DNA of 64,000 nucleotides from Eutreptiella sp. 'Long Island Sound 2002' (Eukaryota; Euglenozoa; Euglenophyceae; Eutreptiales; Eutreptiaceae). The DNA is taken from contig OZ038389.1 of assembly GCA_964036045.1 (NCBI GenBank), forward strand, positions 37,581,998-37,645,997, given 5' to 3'. Positions 53,853-64,000 of the stretch are shown here, one piece after another. A program made the translations under genes and the position numbers. Position 1 is the first letter of the stretch. Every line of letters starts with the position of its first letter. The notes beneath the pieces are model-generated. The model worked only from the letters and a program-made list of their open reading frames with translations, did no database searches and was not told where the DNA came from.

Positions 53853-54224
53853 GTGTGCATTGGTCTGATGGCTCTTGGTCACTTGTGGACAGACCGTGCT
53901 CAATGGAAACATATCCGTGCACGAGATGCGCGGCATGCCTTCCTTGGTGATGGTGCGTTCAGTGCCCGGCAACAAGTTGTAGCCCCAACACGAAAACCAC
54001 CCAATGTCCCATTGCCTCATTCTGCTCTTTTTTTCAATGATGCACAAGGTTTTGCTTGCTCACCCATTGAGCAATTCTTCGGTTACACTTGGACGCGGTC
54101 CCTATTCCGCAATATATACATGTGTAAGGAGGAGTTTGGGGAGGAGGCTCTTGAAAAAAGGTTCAATGTGATGCTACAAATTGTGGCATTTGTGATGGTT
54201 AGGAAATGGAAATTTGCTCCTTAA
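53853..54224 (+). pseudogene. C-terminal fragment of a HARBI1-like DDE transposase
   Basis: The frame encodes FLGDGAFSARQQVVAP, then FFNDAQGFACSPIEQFFGYT and a basic C-terminus to a stop (VMVRKWKFAP). The spacing GD-G-A-Y/F ... (F)N ... S-x-IEQ-FG matches the last Asp and Glu of the DDE_Tnp_4/HARBI1 superfamily: D in LGDGAF, E in PIEQFFG. The first catalytic Asp region is not in this frame, so it is partial or frameshifted. It lies about 300 bp upstream of the WD40 gene start, on the opposite strand. It is followed at 54267-54602 by another open frame. Confidence 0.5.
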
Positions 54225-54266
54225 CTATGTAGCTGATGGGGCGTAGAGGCACAAGACTGCTCACAA

Positions 54267-54602
54267 ATGCATTTGAGGCGAAAAAAAAATGGTCCTTGGG
54301 AACACACACCCCAGGATATGGCACCCGTGACCATCGATATTGATGATTTGCATGCACCACGCACTGGCTCTAGCTCTAGCTCCAGCTCTAGCTCGGCCCC
54401 GGGAACAACTTCAGGACCAAAGGCAAGCACAAAACACGAAGAAGAAGAGCATGACTCATGTGATGAGTTTGACAACCCCAGTTGGTTGCATGAATATAGT
54501 ATGGCCCAAAGCTGCAAGACTCGAAGCAATGCTTCTATTTTGTTGCCGAGGTTCATGTTTCGACCTTCCCAAATCCGTCTTGCGATGGCTATCGTGAACT
54601 AG
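54267..54602 (+). CDS. Hypothetical Ser-rich/acidic ORF
   Basis: 111 codons with a Ser run (GSSSSSSSSSAPG, AGCTCT-repeat encoded) and an acidic segment (HEEEEHDSCDEFD). No family recognised. It may be the 3' neighbour or extra ORF of the DDE element, or chance. Confidence 0.25.
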   Translation: MHLRRKKNGPWEHTPQDMAPVTIDIDDLHAPRTGSSSSSSSSSAPGTTSGPKASTKHEEEEHDSCDEFDNPSWLHEYSMAQSCKTRSNASILLPRFMFRPSQIRLAMAIVN

Positions 54603-54865
54603 AGGGGCACCACCTCAACGCGAGACAAGCACCAAACAAGAGACTGATCACAAATGCATCTTAGCTGCAGGGTGACATACAAACGTGATTGGGCATATTG
54701 GCACATGGCAAAAGAGTCATGTCTCACTACCCGCAGTGTGCAACCCTAATACCATGTCCTTCATTGAACATTTAGTATATGAGGCATGCGCCTATCTGCA
54801 ACCACAATTGGGCCGTGAAATGTAGTCAACTGCTTCACGTATGGAAGAAAAAATGGGGGTGGGTA

Positions 54866-54915
54866 ATCTACCGTGACGTACCGTGGCGTACCATGACGTA
54901 CCGTGACTGTGGTCT
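54866..54915. repeat. 10-bp repeat (GACGTACCGT)n, cluster 2
   Basis: ACCGTGACGTACCGTGGCGT then ACCATGACGTACCGTGAC, again just after GGGGGTGGGT. The repeat units are the reverse complement of cluster 1 although the flank is direct. Confidence 0.8.
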
Positions 54916-55376
54916 CCCTTAGGGCCATGGGGCATGTAACAGTGCACAGGAGCAAGCAAGCAACTACAACTCTAGTTCTTGTGTTGACGGCTTGTTTTGA
55001 CGTATTCATCATTTTATGAACACCCAAGTGACACGTACGTACAACCTTGTGCCCCAAACTAACACCCCATCCTCAAGTCCTCGGTCCACCGACTAGTGGC
55101 TCGTTGATGACATTCTTCTCCCGTTTGAACCTCCATTCGTGGTCCAAATTGCTTTCACTCCATGCAGGGTTGTGGCTTTGGTCAGTTCCATGGAAATAGT
55201 GGTGGATTTGTAAACAATCTTGGCAAGCCGCGCAAGGTTTGGTTGTGGAACGGTACAGATGTGAGCCAATCCACCCCCGCTCCCCCACAAATTGTTCCGG
55301 AGCTAATTCCTGAGGAGTGTACCGTGGCAACCCTATGTACATTTTCAACTAGGACCATTTGGAGGATCACATATCC

Positions 55377-55546
55377 CCACAAAGTGTATGAGGTTGACCC
55401 GGGAGGCATACAGTGATTCGGGGCTAACGCATTATGAAATGAAGGGGTCACACTATGACACCGTGAAATTGTGACAACAACCGCGATAGGGTCCGAGGTA
55501 TGGAGATTCCCCAGTATTCCCCTCCCTTTCCCCTTCCCCTTCGCTG
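55377..55546 (+). repeat. Dispersed repeat, copy 2 (partner 48015-48182)
   Basis: Uninterrupted version: CACAAAGTGTATGAGGTTGA, GGGAGGCATACAGTGATTCG, AAGGGGTCACACTATGACAC, ending CCCTTTCCCCTTCCCCTTC. Confidence 0.82.
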
Positions 55547-55584
55547 GCCAGTTCGATGAAAATTCTTACAAAAAAGTTACATCA

Positions 55585-55850
55585 AAGCGCTTAGTGATGT
55601 GGTGTGACATGCGCGCAAAAGGAAACTAATGGTCACCATGAGACTTCTTGCAAAGAAAAATTGTTCAACGCACACAGGAACATGGCGTGACATGCAAAGG
55701 AAAAGGAAACCAATTATCCATGGAACTTCTTGTAGCAAAAATTGTTCGGAGCGCTTGGCGATGTGGTGTGACATGTAAGCAAAGGTCAGGCAATGATCCA
55801 CAAATTTTCTTGGAAAAAATTCTCCGGTCACCACATGCATTGCATCGTGA
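55585..55850. repeat. ~90-bp degenerate tandem repeat, three units
   Basis: Units carry GTGTGACATG (or GCGTGACATG), then AAAGGAAACYAATKRTCCA, then ACTTCTTG...AAAATTGTTC. Confidence 0.75.
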
Positions 55851-55859
55851 ATTGTTAAC

Positions 55860-56385
55860 CCCAGCTCCTATTCCGGAACAATACGGAATGGTCCATTGGA
55901 ATTTGCCCTCCCCCCCTCCTCTCCTTGTTGAACGCACGGAACACTCTTGGGACAATCTCACCCCGGCCGCCACCTACAAGTTTGGGATTGACTCGGGAGG
56001 AACTAACCAATTGGTACAAACACCGGGCCCTAACATATCAAGAGGGCACTTGCGTTGAAGGCATGTTTTCAAATTTCCCTTTGTATGATTTGCACCATTC
56101 GTTTTCGGATTTGGTTGCGCGGCTTTGCAACGATGTCGGTTGTAATATGGTGCAACTTTTTCATGGTTTGGTCTTCACAAGTGTTGCCCAATCCGCATTG
56201 CCCATGCAAACAACTTGCGGAACGAAATTCGACTTATGAGTTACACTTCACAGCAATTTTGTTCAATTCGTGAGAAGCTACCATACATTTGCAGAAGATC
56301 TTCAAATTCCCAAAGAAAGAGTAATTTCTGCCACATTACCATATTGCAAAACCGTGCAACACTCCCCACCCGCACCCGCGGGGGG
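55860..56385 (+). other. Frame-broken coding-like remnant, family unknown
   Basis: The plus strand shows non-repetitive peptides in two frames (TREELTNWYKHRALTYQEGT, then FPLYDLHHSFSDLVARLCND). It may be a decayed gene or element. No motif recognised. Confidence 0.3.
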
Positions 56386-56389
56386 TTAC

Positions 56390-56700
56390 TAATGGAGATC
56401 TTGGAATAACTTTGTGACTAACTTTTTTATAGCCCTTTCACGTTGAGCATGAGAGAATTGCCTCTTATTTCGAGCGAACGTAGTGGAACTTTGTGAAGAG
56501 AGGTCGGATGACAATAAACCAATAGACCGGGTACCGTAGCTCATCCCCTGTGGCTCCATGCTTGTTGATGGGGTAATCACCATTGAGAAAGGTGAAGGTG
56601 GCCCTTGCATCTCTCAATGAGGCGCTTAAGGTTTCCCGAGTGGTGGGTGTGACGGAATATTGAGGCAACAACTCGTCCATTGGGCTTGCATGCGATTTTT
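56390..56700 (-). repeat. Segment X, inverted copy
   Basis: Reverse complement of 58316-58622 at high identity over about 305 bp. It encodes the same peptide (MDELLPQYSVTPTT ... FTKFHYVRSK) on the minus strand with a handful of amino-acid changes (RETLS for WETFG). Confidence 0.92.
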
Positions 56701-57095
56701 CGCAAAGCACTCCGATACGTCTCAACCCTTGCGAAGGCTCTCTTCAATTTTTAGTTCATTTGCACTGAGTACGTCGGTAAAGGATACCCACAAGTGCTAA
56801 ATGCCCCCCCGGAAGTTCTGCCACCATGGGAAGTGCGAACCAACGTTTCACTTAGAGCAAGGTCTTTTCAAGAAGACCCATCTCTGATTGCATTTTTGTT
56901 TTGCCCCACAAACACACCAACCCATAAGGTTGTGTAACAAGTGTACATACGGAATACCAAAGGACCCACCTAGAGTGGACCCTGTGTGGCCCGAACAAGG
57001 GGATCAATTGACTCTTGCATTGTTGTCTTTCCTCTTTGGGCACGTTTCGCCACATTTGTATCACAGTCTCTTGGCGTGTGTTTCGTTTTGGAATA
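56700..57095 (+). repeat. Segment Y, copy 1 (direct duplicate of 57922-58315)
   Basis: From TTTTTCGCAAAGCACTCCGA to TTGGCGTGTGTTTCG, near-identical to 57922-58315. After it the two copies diverge abruptly. Confidence 0.95.
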
Positions 57096-57132
57096 TGGAT
57101 TGGGAATTCGGTGCAGTTGCGATGATCCGTCT

Positions 57133-57655
57133 CTTTGGAGAGTTCTTGTTAATTGGGCTTATTCACGGTGACTGGCACGCACGGGCAAGGGGCCGTCAGC
57201 CAAAAACAATTCAGCGCCTGTTTGGCCCCTGGCAACGGAGTAATTTGAGTTAATTTGAGTAGTTTTCAGAAAAACATGTTCAGTACCACGTTCCTGACAG
57301 TGTTAAATATTTCTGACCAACTATGTAAGAAGCTTTGAGATGTTCCTGCATTTTCGCTTTTCTGTGCAGGTTCTGAAGTAACCGCCGATCGGTTACGTCG
57401 GCTTTGCACGCGGCAATCAATTGTACCGCTCGGCGGAAAACCTGCACAGAAAAGCGAAAATGCAGGAACATCTCAAAGCTTCTTACATAGTTGGTCAGAA
57501 ATATTTAACACTGTCAGGAACGTGGTACTGAACATGTTTTTCTGAAAATTACTCAAATTACTCCGTTGCCAGGGGCCAAACAGGCGCTGTTTTTGGCTGA
57601 CGGCCCCTTGCCAGTCACCGTTAATAAGCCCAATTGACAAGAACTCTCCAAGGAT
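57133..57655. repeat. Large imperfect palindrome (fold-back), arms ~240 bp
   Basis: Left arm (from TTGGAGAGTTCTTG through CAGCGCCTGTTTGGCCCCTG and TTCGCTTTTCTGTGCAGG) is the inverse of the right arm (CCTGCACAGAAAAGCGAA ... ACAAGAACTCTCCAA), with small indels (ACGCACGGGCA and one TTGAGTTAA duplication). The centre is about 60 nt (57381-57440). It could be a fold-back/MITE element or an inverted duplication; no coding capacity beyond matched fragments. Confidence 0.93.
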
Positions 57656-57921
57656 GTGACGGTTTTCTTGCACACACAAAAGTTCAAACACAAAGATACA
57701 TTCGTGCGCAAGTTCAATTGAAGAGCTTGAGACTGTATAAAGATGCCCTCAACCACGTCACATCACATTGACGATGGAATTGAGGTGTGGGCCTCCAAAT
57801 CAAGGGAGAAGCACCGCATAGGAAATTAGTTGCACCAACCCATGGGCATCGGGTTGCGGCACAGAGTATCTTGGACGGATCATTGTAACGGCACCCATAT
57901 TCTACTCTCCGATCCGGGAAC

Positions 57922-58315
57922 TTTTTCGCAAAGCACTCCGATACGTCTCAACCCCTGCGAAGGCTCTCTTCAATTTTTAGTTCATTTGCACTGAGTACGT
58001 CGGTAAAGGATACCCACAAGTGCTAAATGCCCCCCCGGAAGTTCTGCAACCATGGGAAGTGCGAACCAACGTTTCACTTAGAGCAAGGTCTTTTCAAGAA
58101 GACCCATCTCTGATTGCATTTTTGTTTTGCCCCACAAACACACCAACCCATAAGGTTGTGTAACAAGTGTACATACGGAATACCAAAGGACCCACCTAGA
58201 GTGGACCCTGTGTGGCCCGAACAAGGGGATCAATTGACTCTTGCATTGTTGTCTTTCCTCTTTGGGCACGTTTCGCCACATTTGTATCACAGTCTCTTGG
58301 CGTGTGTTTCGGTTT
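57922..58315 (+). repeat. Segment Y, copy 2
   Basis: Direct duplicate of 56700-57095, here continuing in frame into segment X. Confidence 0.95.
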
Positions 58316-58548
58316 GCTCGTATGCAAGCCCAATGGACGAGTTGTTGCCTCAATATTCCGTCACACCCACTACTTGGGAAACCTTCGGCGCCTCATTGAG
58401 AGATGCAAGGGCCACCTTCACCTTCCTCAATGGTGATTACCCCATCAACAAGCACGGAGCCACAGGGGATGAGCTACGAAACCCGGTCTATTGGTTTATT
58501 GTCATCCGACCTCTCTTCACAAAGTTCCACTACGTTCGCTCGAAATAA
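58114..58548 (+). CDS. Hypothetical protein across segments Y and X
   Basis: 144 codons, start ATG at 58114, stop TAA. The Y part has a C-x2-C pair (RLCNKCTYG) and a hydrophobic segment (LTLALLSFLFGHVSPHLYHS). The X part is FLNGDYPINKHGATGDELRN ... FIVIRPLFTKFHYVRSK. Both parts recur separately in the rearranged copy at 56.4-57.1 kb. It may be a gene of the duplicated unit or part of an element. No family recognised; the true start may lie further upstream. Confidence 0.4.
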   Translation: MHFCFAPQTHQPIRLCNKCTYGIPKDPPRVDPVWPEQGDQLTLALLSFLFGHVSPHLYHSLLACVSVCSYASPMDELLPQYSVTPTTWETFGASLRDARATFTFLNGDYPINKHGATGDELRNPVYWFIVIRPLFTKFHYVRSK

Positions 58549-58624
58549 GAGGCAATTCTCTCATGCTCAACGTGAAAGGGCTATAAAAAAGTTATTCACA
58601 AAGTTATTCCAAGATCTCCATTAG

Positions 58625-61270
58625 AACCCCCCGATTCCCTCAAGTTGAGCGCACAAATCCGCAAACCTCGTCAATCCATGGAGTTGCTGGCGCAACATGA
58701 GTGTTCACGGGAAGAAATTGGGTGGATGCAAACTGGACTCTTCACTTCGCATTGAAAAAGACACAATCGAAAAGCGAGAGAATCACAAAAGGCACGCGCT
58801 CAAAATTCCAAAAGGTTTCACCAAGAGATGGATCTTTAGCTTCATCTACCCATTGATGTAAAAAACATCCAAATTTGGTGAGAAAAATCCGGGATGGGAT
58901 AGAGCGCTCTCGGCCGATGTGCACAACGCTGTGCATCTTTAGCCTTTACTGTAGATGCCCGTTGGCCACACAGCACGATGTGTGTACATCACTTTATGGT
59001 ACCCTCACTTCATGAGATATACCAGGCAAGAGAAAACATGAGTGGTTTGCAATATAAGGTACGCCAAGGACAAGAGTGTGTTTGTACACAGAACACGCGT
59101 GTACATGGTGTTTGTGAAAGAATGACAAAAAGATAGTGTGCGGGAGCATAGAGTGTGGACGCTCTTCGCTTGCAAACTCAAGAACCTCGAAAATGTATAC
59201 TTTGCCCACGCAAAAGCACGGTCTGGTTGCCATGACACGTGCTTGTCGGATTTGGCAGGCGCCACACACACGACCACGAGATGAAAAGCATGCGCATGTG
59301 TGTATGGGCAAGTGATTGAAACTAGCCCAGAGTGCATCAGCGGTATGAACGGAGAAACATTTCGCATGTTTGAAACATTTGCTTCACGTGCATTTTTGAC
59401 AAGTGTTGCTTGCTGTGCGCTTTGCATTGCGTGAAATCGGCAACTCGGATATTGTGCGCCGTACCATGCGTGTTCATTTGATTTCATTCGGTTTGTGTGT
59501 ACTTGTATTTCTATGTTGGTCCGTTTTTCATGCCCTTTCGTCGTTTGACCACACAACACTCCTTTGTAGTGTACCTAGATTGTGATACGAACAAATTGTC
59601 GTAGTGTGGGTACAAACGCACGGCCATGGCTCACAAATGCAGTCTAGAGTGAATATGTGGCAAATGCATGCTACAGAGGCCACGGAGTATGTACGCAACC
59701 ATCTGACTCTACGCACAAAAACAAGAGAGCAAGGCTTGCCCACGGTTTTGAATTGTTCCAGTTCACTGCGACGGACTTGAATGCCCATATGAGTGGTGTA
59801 TCCGATTTGCAACATGTGGATCAGTGATTATTGTAAATGAAGGCGGCCGAAGTACGTCCACTGAGGAAACAATGCACCCAGTGATAACCTTATTTGGCGT
59901 TGATTGTGCTCATGGAAGCTAACGCACATCAATCAATATGTTGATTTAGAAACACTTGTACAATAGAAGGGACACAAAAACTCGCCAAACACAAGCAATT
60001 TGGGAATGTAAAATGTTGCACCATTAACACGGAAAACAAGGACCACTCATCAACCCACCGACATGTTATGAAGATGGGCATGTGCGCATGTAGGTTAGGG
60101 AGAAGCCATCATCAATGGGTGGCCTAGTCGGTTCGTGTATGCATTATTTCCATAACCCAATTGTCACATTTGTACCATAGGAAAGATTTGAGACTGTAGG
60201 ATTATAAAACATACGAAAGTGCCACACGTTACAGGCAGCTCAAAACCTTTCGCGCTGGCCTTACGCCAACACGCAATGGCCGATTGAGAATTTGTCTTTT
60301 GCATTGTTGCTCTCGTCGTCTTTGCATTGCTACAAGCTCTAGGAATCAATGCACGCTTTTCTCTTCTCTTGTACTAGTCTATGACCGGTTACTTACGAAA
60401 TTGTTTCTTCGGGTGCTTACTTGCTCGTGACCGGTGACACTACCAGTGAACTTGCTTAATGCTTTGAGGAGTTTGCTTTGTATGTGCGTGATGGTCCTTG
60501 AAGCCTATTATGGAAAAAGGGACAATGAAACTTTGCGGCCTTGTTGAAGTGGTGCACGCCAAGGATGATATGTTGAGGAGCAACTTGTCTAGCAACTGTT
60601 AGGTACTCCAAGTTTATTGTTTCATGCTACTGCTTCAGTTGATTTTTGGCTGAGGGGTCAATTGATTTTTGGCTGAGGAGTTGGTGCCTGTTGTGCTTTG
60701 CTGAAGTAGTTGTTTGCCACGATCAGTGGTTTTGAGGCTAGAAATTCCCACCCACCCATCCCTCCACTCTACGGTTTCCGTTTTGGACGATAGGTCCTTG
60801 TACCTTGTGGCATGTGAGATTGGGGATTTCGCGTGCTATCGTTTGCCCACGCCAAGCGCACGGTACGTGATGAAGAGCTTGGCTTTCAAAAACTAAAGCT
60901 AAGCAAGACGTGTGACGGCTACATTGGACGTGCGACGTACTTGGTCTCGTTTAGTGTTCCAATGGGAAAGTTTACGTATCGTGTTGTTCCTATCGCTGTG
61001 GGAGCATTGCGAATCGGGTGGTTGTTGATAGGCATTGTTGAGGTGTTGCAGTGTGGTTCCGCTTGCACTACAGGCACGGGCAAATTCTGCATGAATTCGT
61101 GTGGGTATGTTTTGACATCATGGCCGCAAAGCTATTGAATACGGTCGTAACGGAGCATAGGTGATGCAAAAAGCTTGGAATTGCATGTAGAAACGAGGAA
61201 CTCCGGGTATTTGACAAGAGTGGCTAGATATGTCACTATGGGGCGCATTGCTTGTTCCCGTGTGTTGCAC
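58625..61270. other. AT-richer DNA, no gene recognised
   Basis: Open frames up to 184 codons on both strands without recognisable motif. Contains a 27-bp direct repeat (TTGATTTTTGGCTGAGG) at about 60638-60680. Composition is clearly less GC-rich than at 40-50 kb. Confidence 0.4.
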
Positions 61271-61395
61271 TTAGCCTATGGCCGGTCTGCTCTGTTTTGT
61301 TGTGCTCACTTGCTCGTTGCTTGCGCATAGTACTTTAGTTCTGGACGAGTGGGATGCCGTCGATCAATTTACCTCACAGCACGTTCTTCAAATAA

Positions 61396-62127
61396 ATGCT
61401 TTCAAACGCAATGTCTCCCATGAAGCCTCAGCCACTCAGCGACAAGGAGGTGTGCTTCAATCCCCCAACCCGCTTGAATTTGGCACCCTCCCCGTCGGCT
61501 ACGACGCCGAATGAGGAGACCAGATTGCAAGACAAATTGGCTTTGGCTTGTCACATCGAAGGGTTTCCACCACCACCGAGATCGCCCTCATACGATCGAT
61601 TCAGCACTTCTTTCAGTACCACGAGCAGCTTTGATCTACTCGAAGTGTGCAGCCAAGTGAGCCAAGTGAGCATTGTGTATAGCAGTAGCAACTACGAAGT
61701 TGTGGAGTTTGACGAGGACCCCCTTCGAAGCCCCCCATACTCGGAACAAAGCAGCGCATGTGCCTCTCCGCGCGTCATGACCCCGAGCCATGAATCAGGC
61801 CATGCCGCCGCCACCAACTTGGCCAGGCTACTACAACGCGCCCGGACCTCTCATTTCCTAATGGGGCGGCACTACGTCCCTGGTTGTGCCGTCGCGAAGC
61901 TGCACCGTAACGCGGTTTTCATGCACCCCGTTCATCCTAGTGCTCGTCGGTCTCGGATGCTTAAACAAGCGTTGAACCCAACACTTCAAGGCACGTTGGA
62001 GAGTAACCTGTGGAGCGCCTCTCAGGAAACCTCGGAGCTTGTCGCTTCCCAAGAAATCCCGCAACATGTGGTTCTTCAGGAAACCCCGGAGCATGTGTCT
62101 AGCGCCGCCCGTACGACGGAGCAATGA
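61396..62127 (+). CDS. Hypothetical protein, Ser/Pro-rich with C-terminal QE-repeats
   Basis: 243 codons from ATG to TGA. Unlike most frames here, the peptide is non-repetitive and looks translated. It has a polar, Ser/Pro-rich N-terminal half (PPPPRSPSYDRFSTSF, YSSSNYEVVEFDEDPLRSPP), then a basic segment (RTSHFLMGRHYVPGC...RRSRMLKQAL) and a C-terminus with three related units (ASQETSELV, ASQEIPQHV, LQETPEHVS). An alternative frame starts upstream (61278, MAGLLCFVVLTCSLLAHSTL, signal-peptide-like) and overlaps it, so an intron or frameshift could join them. No family recognised. Confidence 0.45.
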   Translation: MLSNAMSPMKPQPLSDKEVCFNPPTRLNLAPSPSATTPNEETRLQDKLALACHIEGFPPPPRSPSYDRFSTSFSTTSSFDLLEVCSQVSQVSIVYSSSNYEVVEFDEDPLRSPPYSEQSSACASPRVMTPSHESGHAAATNLARLLQRARTSHFLMGRHYVPGCAVAKLHRNAVFMHPVHPSARRSRMLKQALNPTLQGTLESNLWSASQETSELVASQEIPQHVVLQETPEHVSSAARTTEQ

Positions 62128-64000
62128 GTATTGCAGTCAAGGGTTGGCTGTTTTTGGCGGACGTCGATTGCTTTTGCTCTTTCCCGAGTTGGAAGCGCCT
62201 TGTCGTTTCTTGCAGAGTCGTTGTGCAAGGAAGAACTTTGTGGCACTCGTCCCCTCCCCCCCCCCTCCCTCCATGCCCTTCAAAGAGAGTGCCGAAGACT
62301 TCAAAGAGAAAAAGGATTCGTGTATGACAGGTCAGGTCAGAGGCGAGGTTGCGACGCGGTGGTCGGTGAGGCGGCGCCAGCAGTGCGCCGTGGCACGTCA
62401 CACTCGGCTCACGGAAGTATGGGTAGTGGGTATCCAGCTGCCTTAGGGTTATTAAATGTGTGCACAGCGAGACTCGCGTCACTGCAAAGCACCCATTGCA
62501 TTGGAGAAACCGCCACAAACCGGGGCGCGTGTTCACCTGCAGGTGTTTGTTGGTTCGTGGTGCATCGCGGTGATATACCATCTTCTCGTGAATCCTCTTG
62601 ACGTCCTGCGTGGCTTGCCACAGGTTAGGATGACGCACAGACCGCTTGTAGTGTGCGTCCCCCAGTCGCTCACTCCACGCATCCCTTGTCGTGTGCCACA
62701 GAAAGGCATTTGCAGAACTTCCGCCCAAGGCACGCCCTGGGCAGTTCTTTGTTAAGCGCCTGCGAATTATTTGTCCGTTGTGATCATGCCAATTCTGTTT
62801 CCGGCTGATAGCCACGCTCAGGCCTAAGGTTGTAACCGGTTGTAAATAGATGAGTTGCGCTGGTGGTTTCCAGCCACGTTCCATTTCATTGTGGGGGCCG
62901 CCTGTTGCAGACCGCGGGATATTTCATACCCCCCCCCCTTCCCTGAGGACACAGAGCATTCGGAAGCGGGAGATCGAGCCACCATTTCCGACTGTCTCCC
63001 ATGTTGCCACATTTTGGTTCGGACCAAGAGAACGGTCTGCTCTGAGGGTTACAACGTTCAATCTGTTTTGGGGGTGCGCAAATTTGGCCGGGTTCGGGCT
63101 TGCCCCATTTCACCACCTCCTTCTGAACACCTCTGAGTGCGAGCCCTGAGTTAGTTTCCCCCTTTCTGTGGTGTGCTGGCCAACACTCCGACATGTGTAG
63201 TATTGCTCTGAACCACCTCTCATCCACATCCCTCACGCTACACACCAGAACCGTCGAATGCGAATCTCTGTGCGTTGCAGCGGTGGTTGTCTGAGATGCA
63301 GCCGGGCTTGTGTGCGTGAGCCTACCCCTTCGACCCAGCCACCCTGCCATAACCATGTCCACCAAGGGACAGTATTAACAAGGCTTCAAAGACCATTTCC
63401 GAGAGAGTTGTTCAAATACCTGACGCGGTGCGGGCACGGTGCGCGCGGGGTGCGTGAATCCCCTCTATGGCCTCGCCTACACACACCCTGCACCGCCCCT
63501 TGACGCCCCCCCACCCCTGTACATCCTGCGCACATCACGAACCAGTAAACACATAAATACATAGATAGGGATAGCCTTATGCTCCCTCCCTGCGGGGACA
63601 GGTTGCAGCGTCTACTATATTTGTCACTCAGACCGTCTGTCTGACGCTGCCGGTCGGGTCTCCGTTTTACCCGTCGTCACCGAGTTGTACAAAAGCACAA
63701 TACATAAGTCCATAGATATCTCCATAAGCACACCACACCCCTCACGCCCCGGTACACGCTCTACACAGGAAAGCAAACGCACATGACATTGATGGTGTGG
63801 TCGGTGCAGAGGCTGAGCCAAATGGTGTTCAATGGTGGAGCCCTTCCAATGCAGAGGCGACCCCGTCAAATTTTGCCTCGTGTTTAACGTACCCCCCTCC
63901 CCCCCCCTTCCCCGACGAGGTGTGGGTGACGAATTGGGTCCTGTCCTGTGTGATGATGATGGCATGCTGTTGTTGGGCACGCACACTTTTCTCGGTCTGT
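62128..64000. other. No gene recognised with confidence
   Basis: A 261-codon minus-strand frame (62099-62884) has a plausible-looking middle (RRRLTKNCPGRALGGSSANA, HPNLWQATQDVKRIHEKMVY) but no motif, and it overlaps the ORF above. Poly(C) runs occur at 62258-62270 and 63893-63908. Confidence 0.35.

Noticed and set aside
59005-59559. 184-codon minus-strand frame
   Set aside because: No motif and no homologous copy; length is within chance for this composition.

Overview
The window reads as nuclear DNA of a microbial eukaryote, most plausibly an alga or other protist. The signs are intron-split exons of conserved eukaryotic proteins with canonical splice signals, interstitial TTAGGG-type telomere-like repeats, very abundant micro- and minisatellites, long poly(G)/poly(C) runs, and several retroelement classes. 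The species cannot be named from the sequence. Coding density is very low, and most long open frames are by-products of repeats.

Layout. Bases 1-8975 are three abutting tandem arrays: a 94-bp unit, a related 82-bp unit, and a 47-bp unit whose every monomer is a near-perfect hairpin. The 47-bp array abuts the 3' end of a LINE-type retrotransposon (8976-9.6 kb) with a (TTACA)n tail. 9.9-21.6 kb is a mosaic of short tandem and dispersed repeats, diverged 47-bp relatives, telomere-like patches and one frame-broken zinc-finger gene remnant.

21.66-34.69 kb is the centrepiece: a head-to-tail dimer of a 6.36-kb retroelement on the minus strand. Three copies of a ~0.3-kb repeat (R) flank and separate the two bodies, and (CA)n microsatellite lies at the outer ends and also between coding region and R. 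Each body has a zinc-knuckle (Gag-like) ORF, then a -1 slippery heptamer, then a long ORF with a GIY-YIG-like endonuclease motif upstream of a reverse transcriptase, then a third frame carrying the rest of the RT. This fits Penelope-like elements with an N-terminal endonuclease. 34.7-40.8 kb holds decayed fragments of a related but distinct RT family with the same RT-(TG)n-R-(TG)n arrangement. Both families have Asp-Asn instead of Asp-Asp in RT motif C.

41-54 kb is GC-rich genic DNA. On the minus strand a multi-exon WD40 gene, resembling WDR59/Sea3 of the GATOR2/SEA complex, runs from a start near 53.54 kb to at least 43.4 kb; neighbouring exons join in phase. Its introns hold a 12-bp minisatellite, poly(G) runs, TIR-bounded MITE-like elements, a tRNA-like/SINE sequence and, on the opposite strand, an exon matching glutaryl-CoA dehydrogenase. 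Just upstream is a fragment of a HARBI1-like DDE transposase. 55-58.6 kb is a symmetric duplicated block around a ~240-bp-arm palindrome. 58.6-64 kb is less repetitive and holds one convincing unknown ORF (61396-62127).
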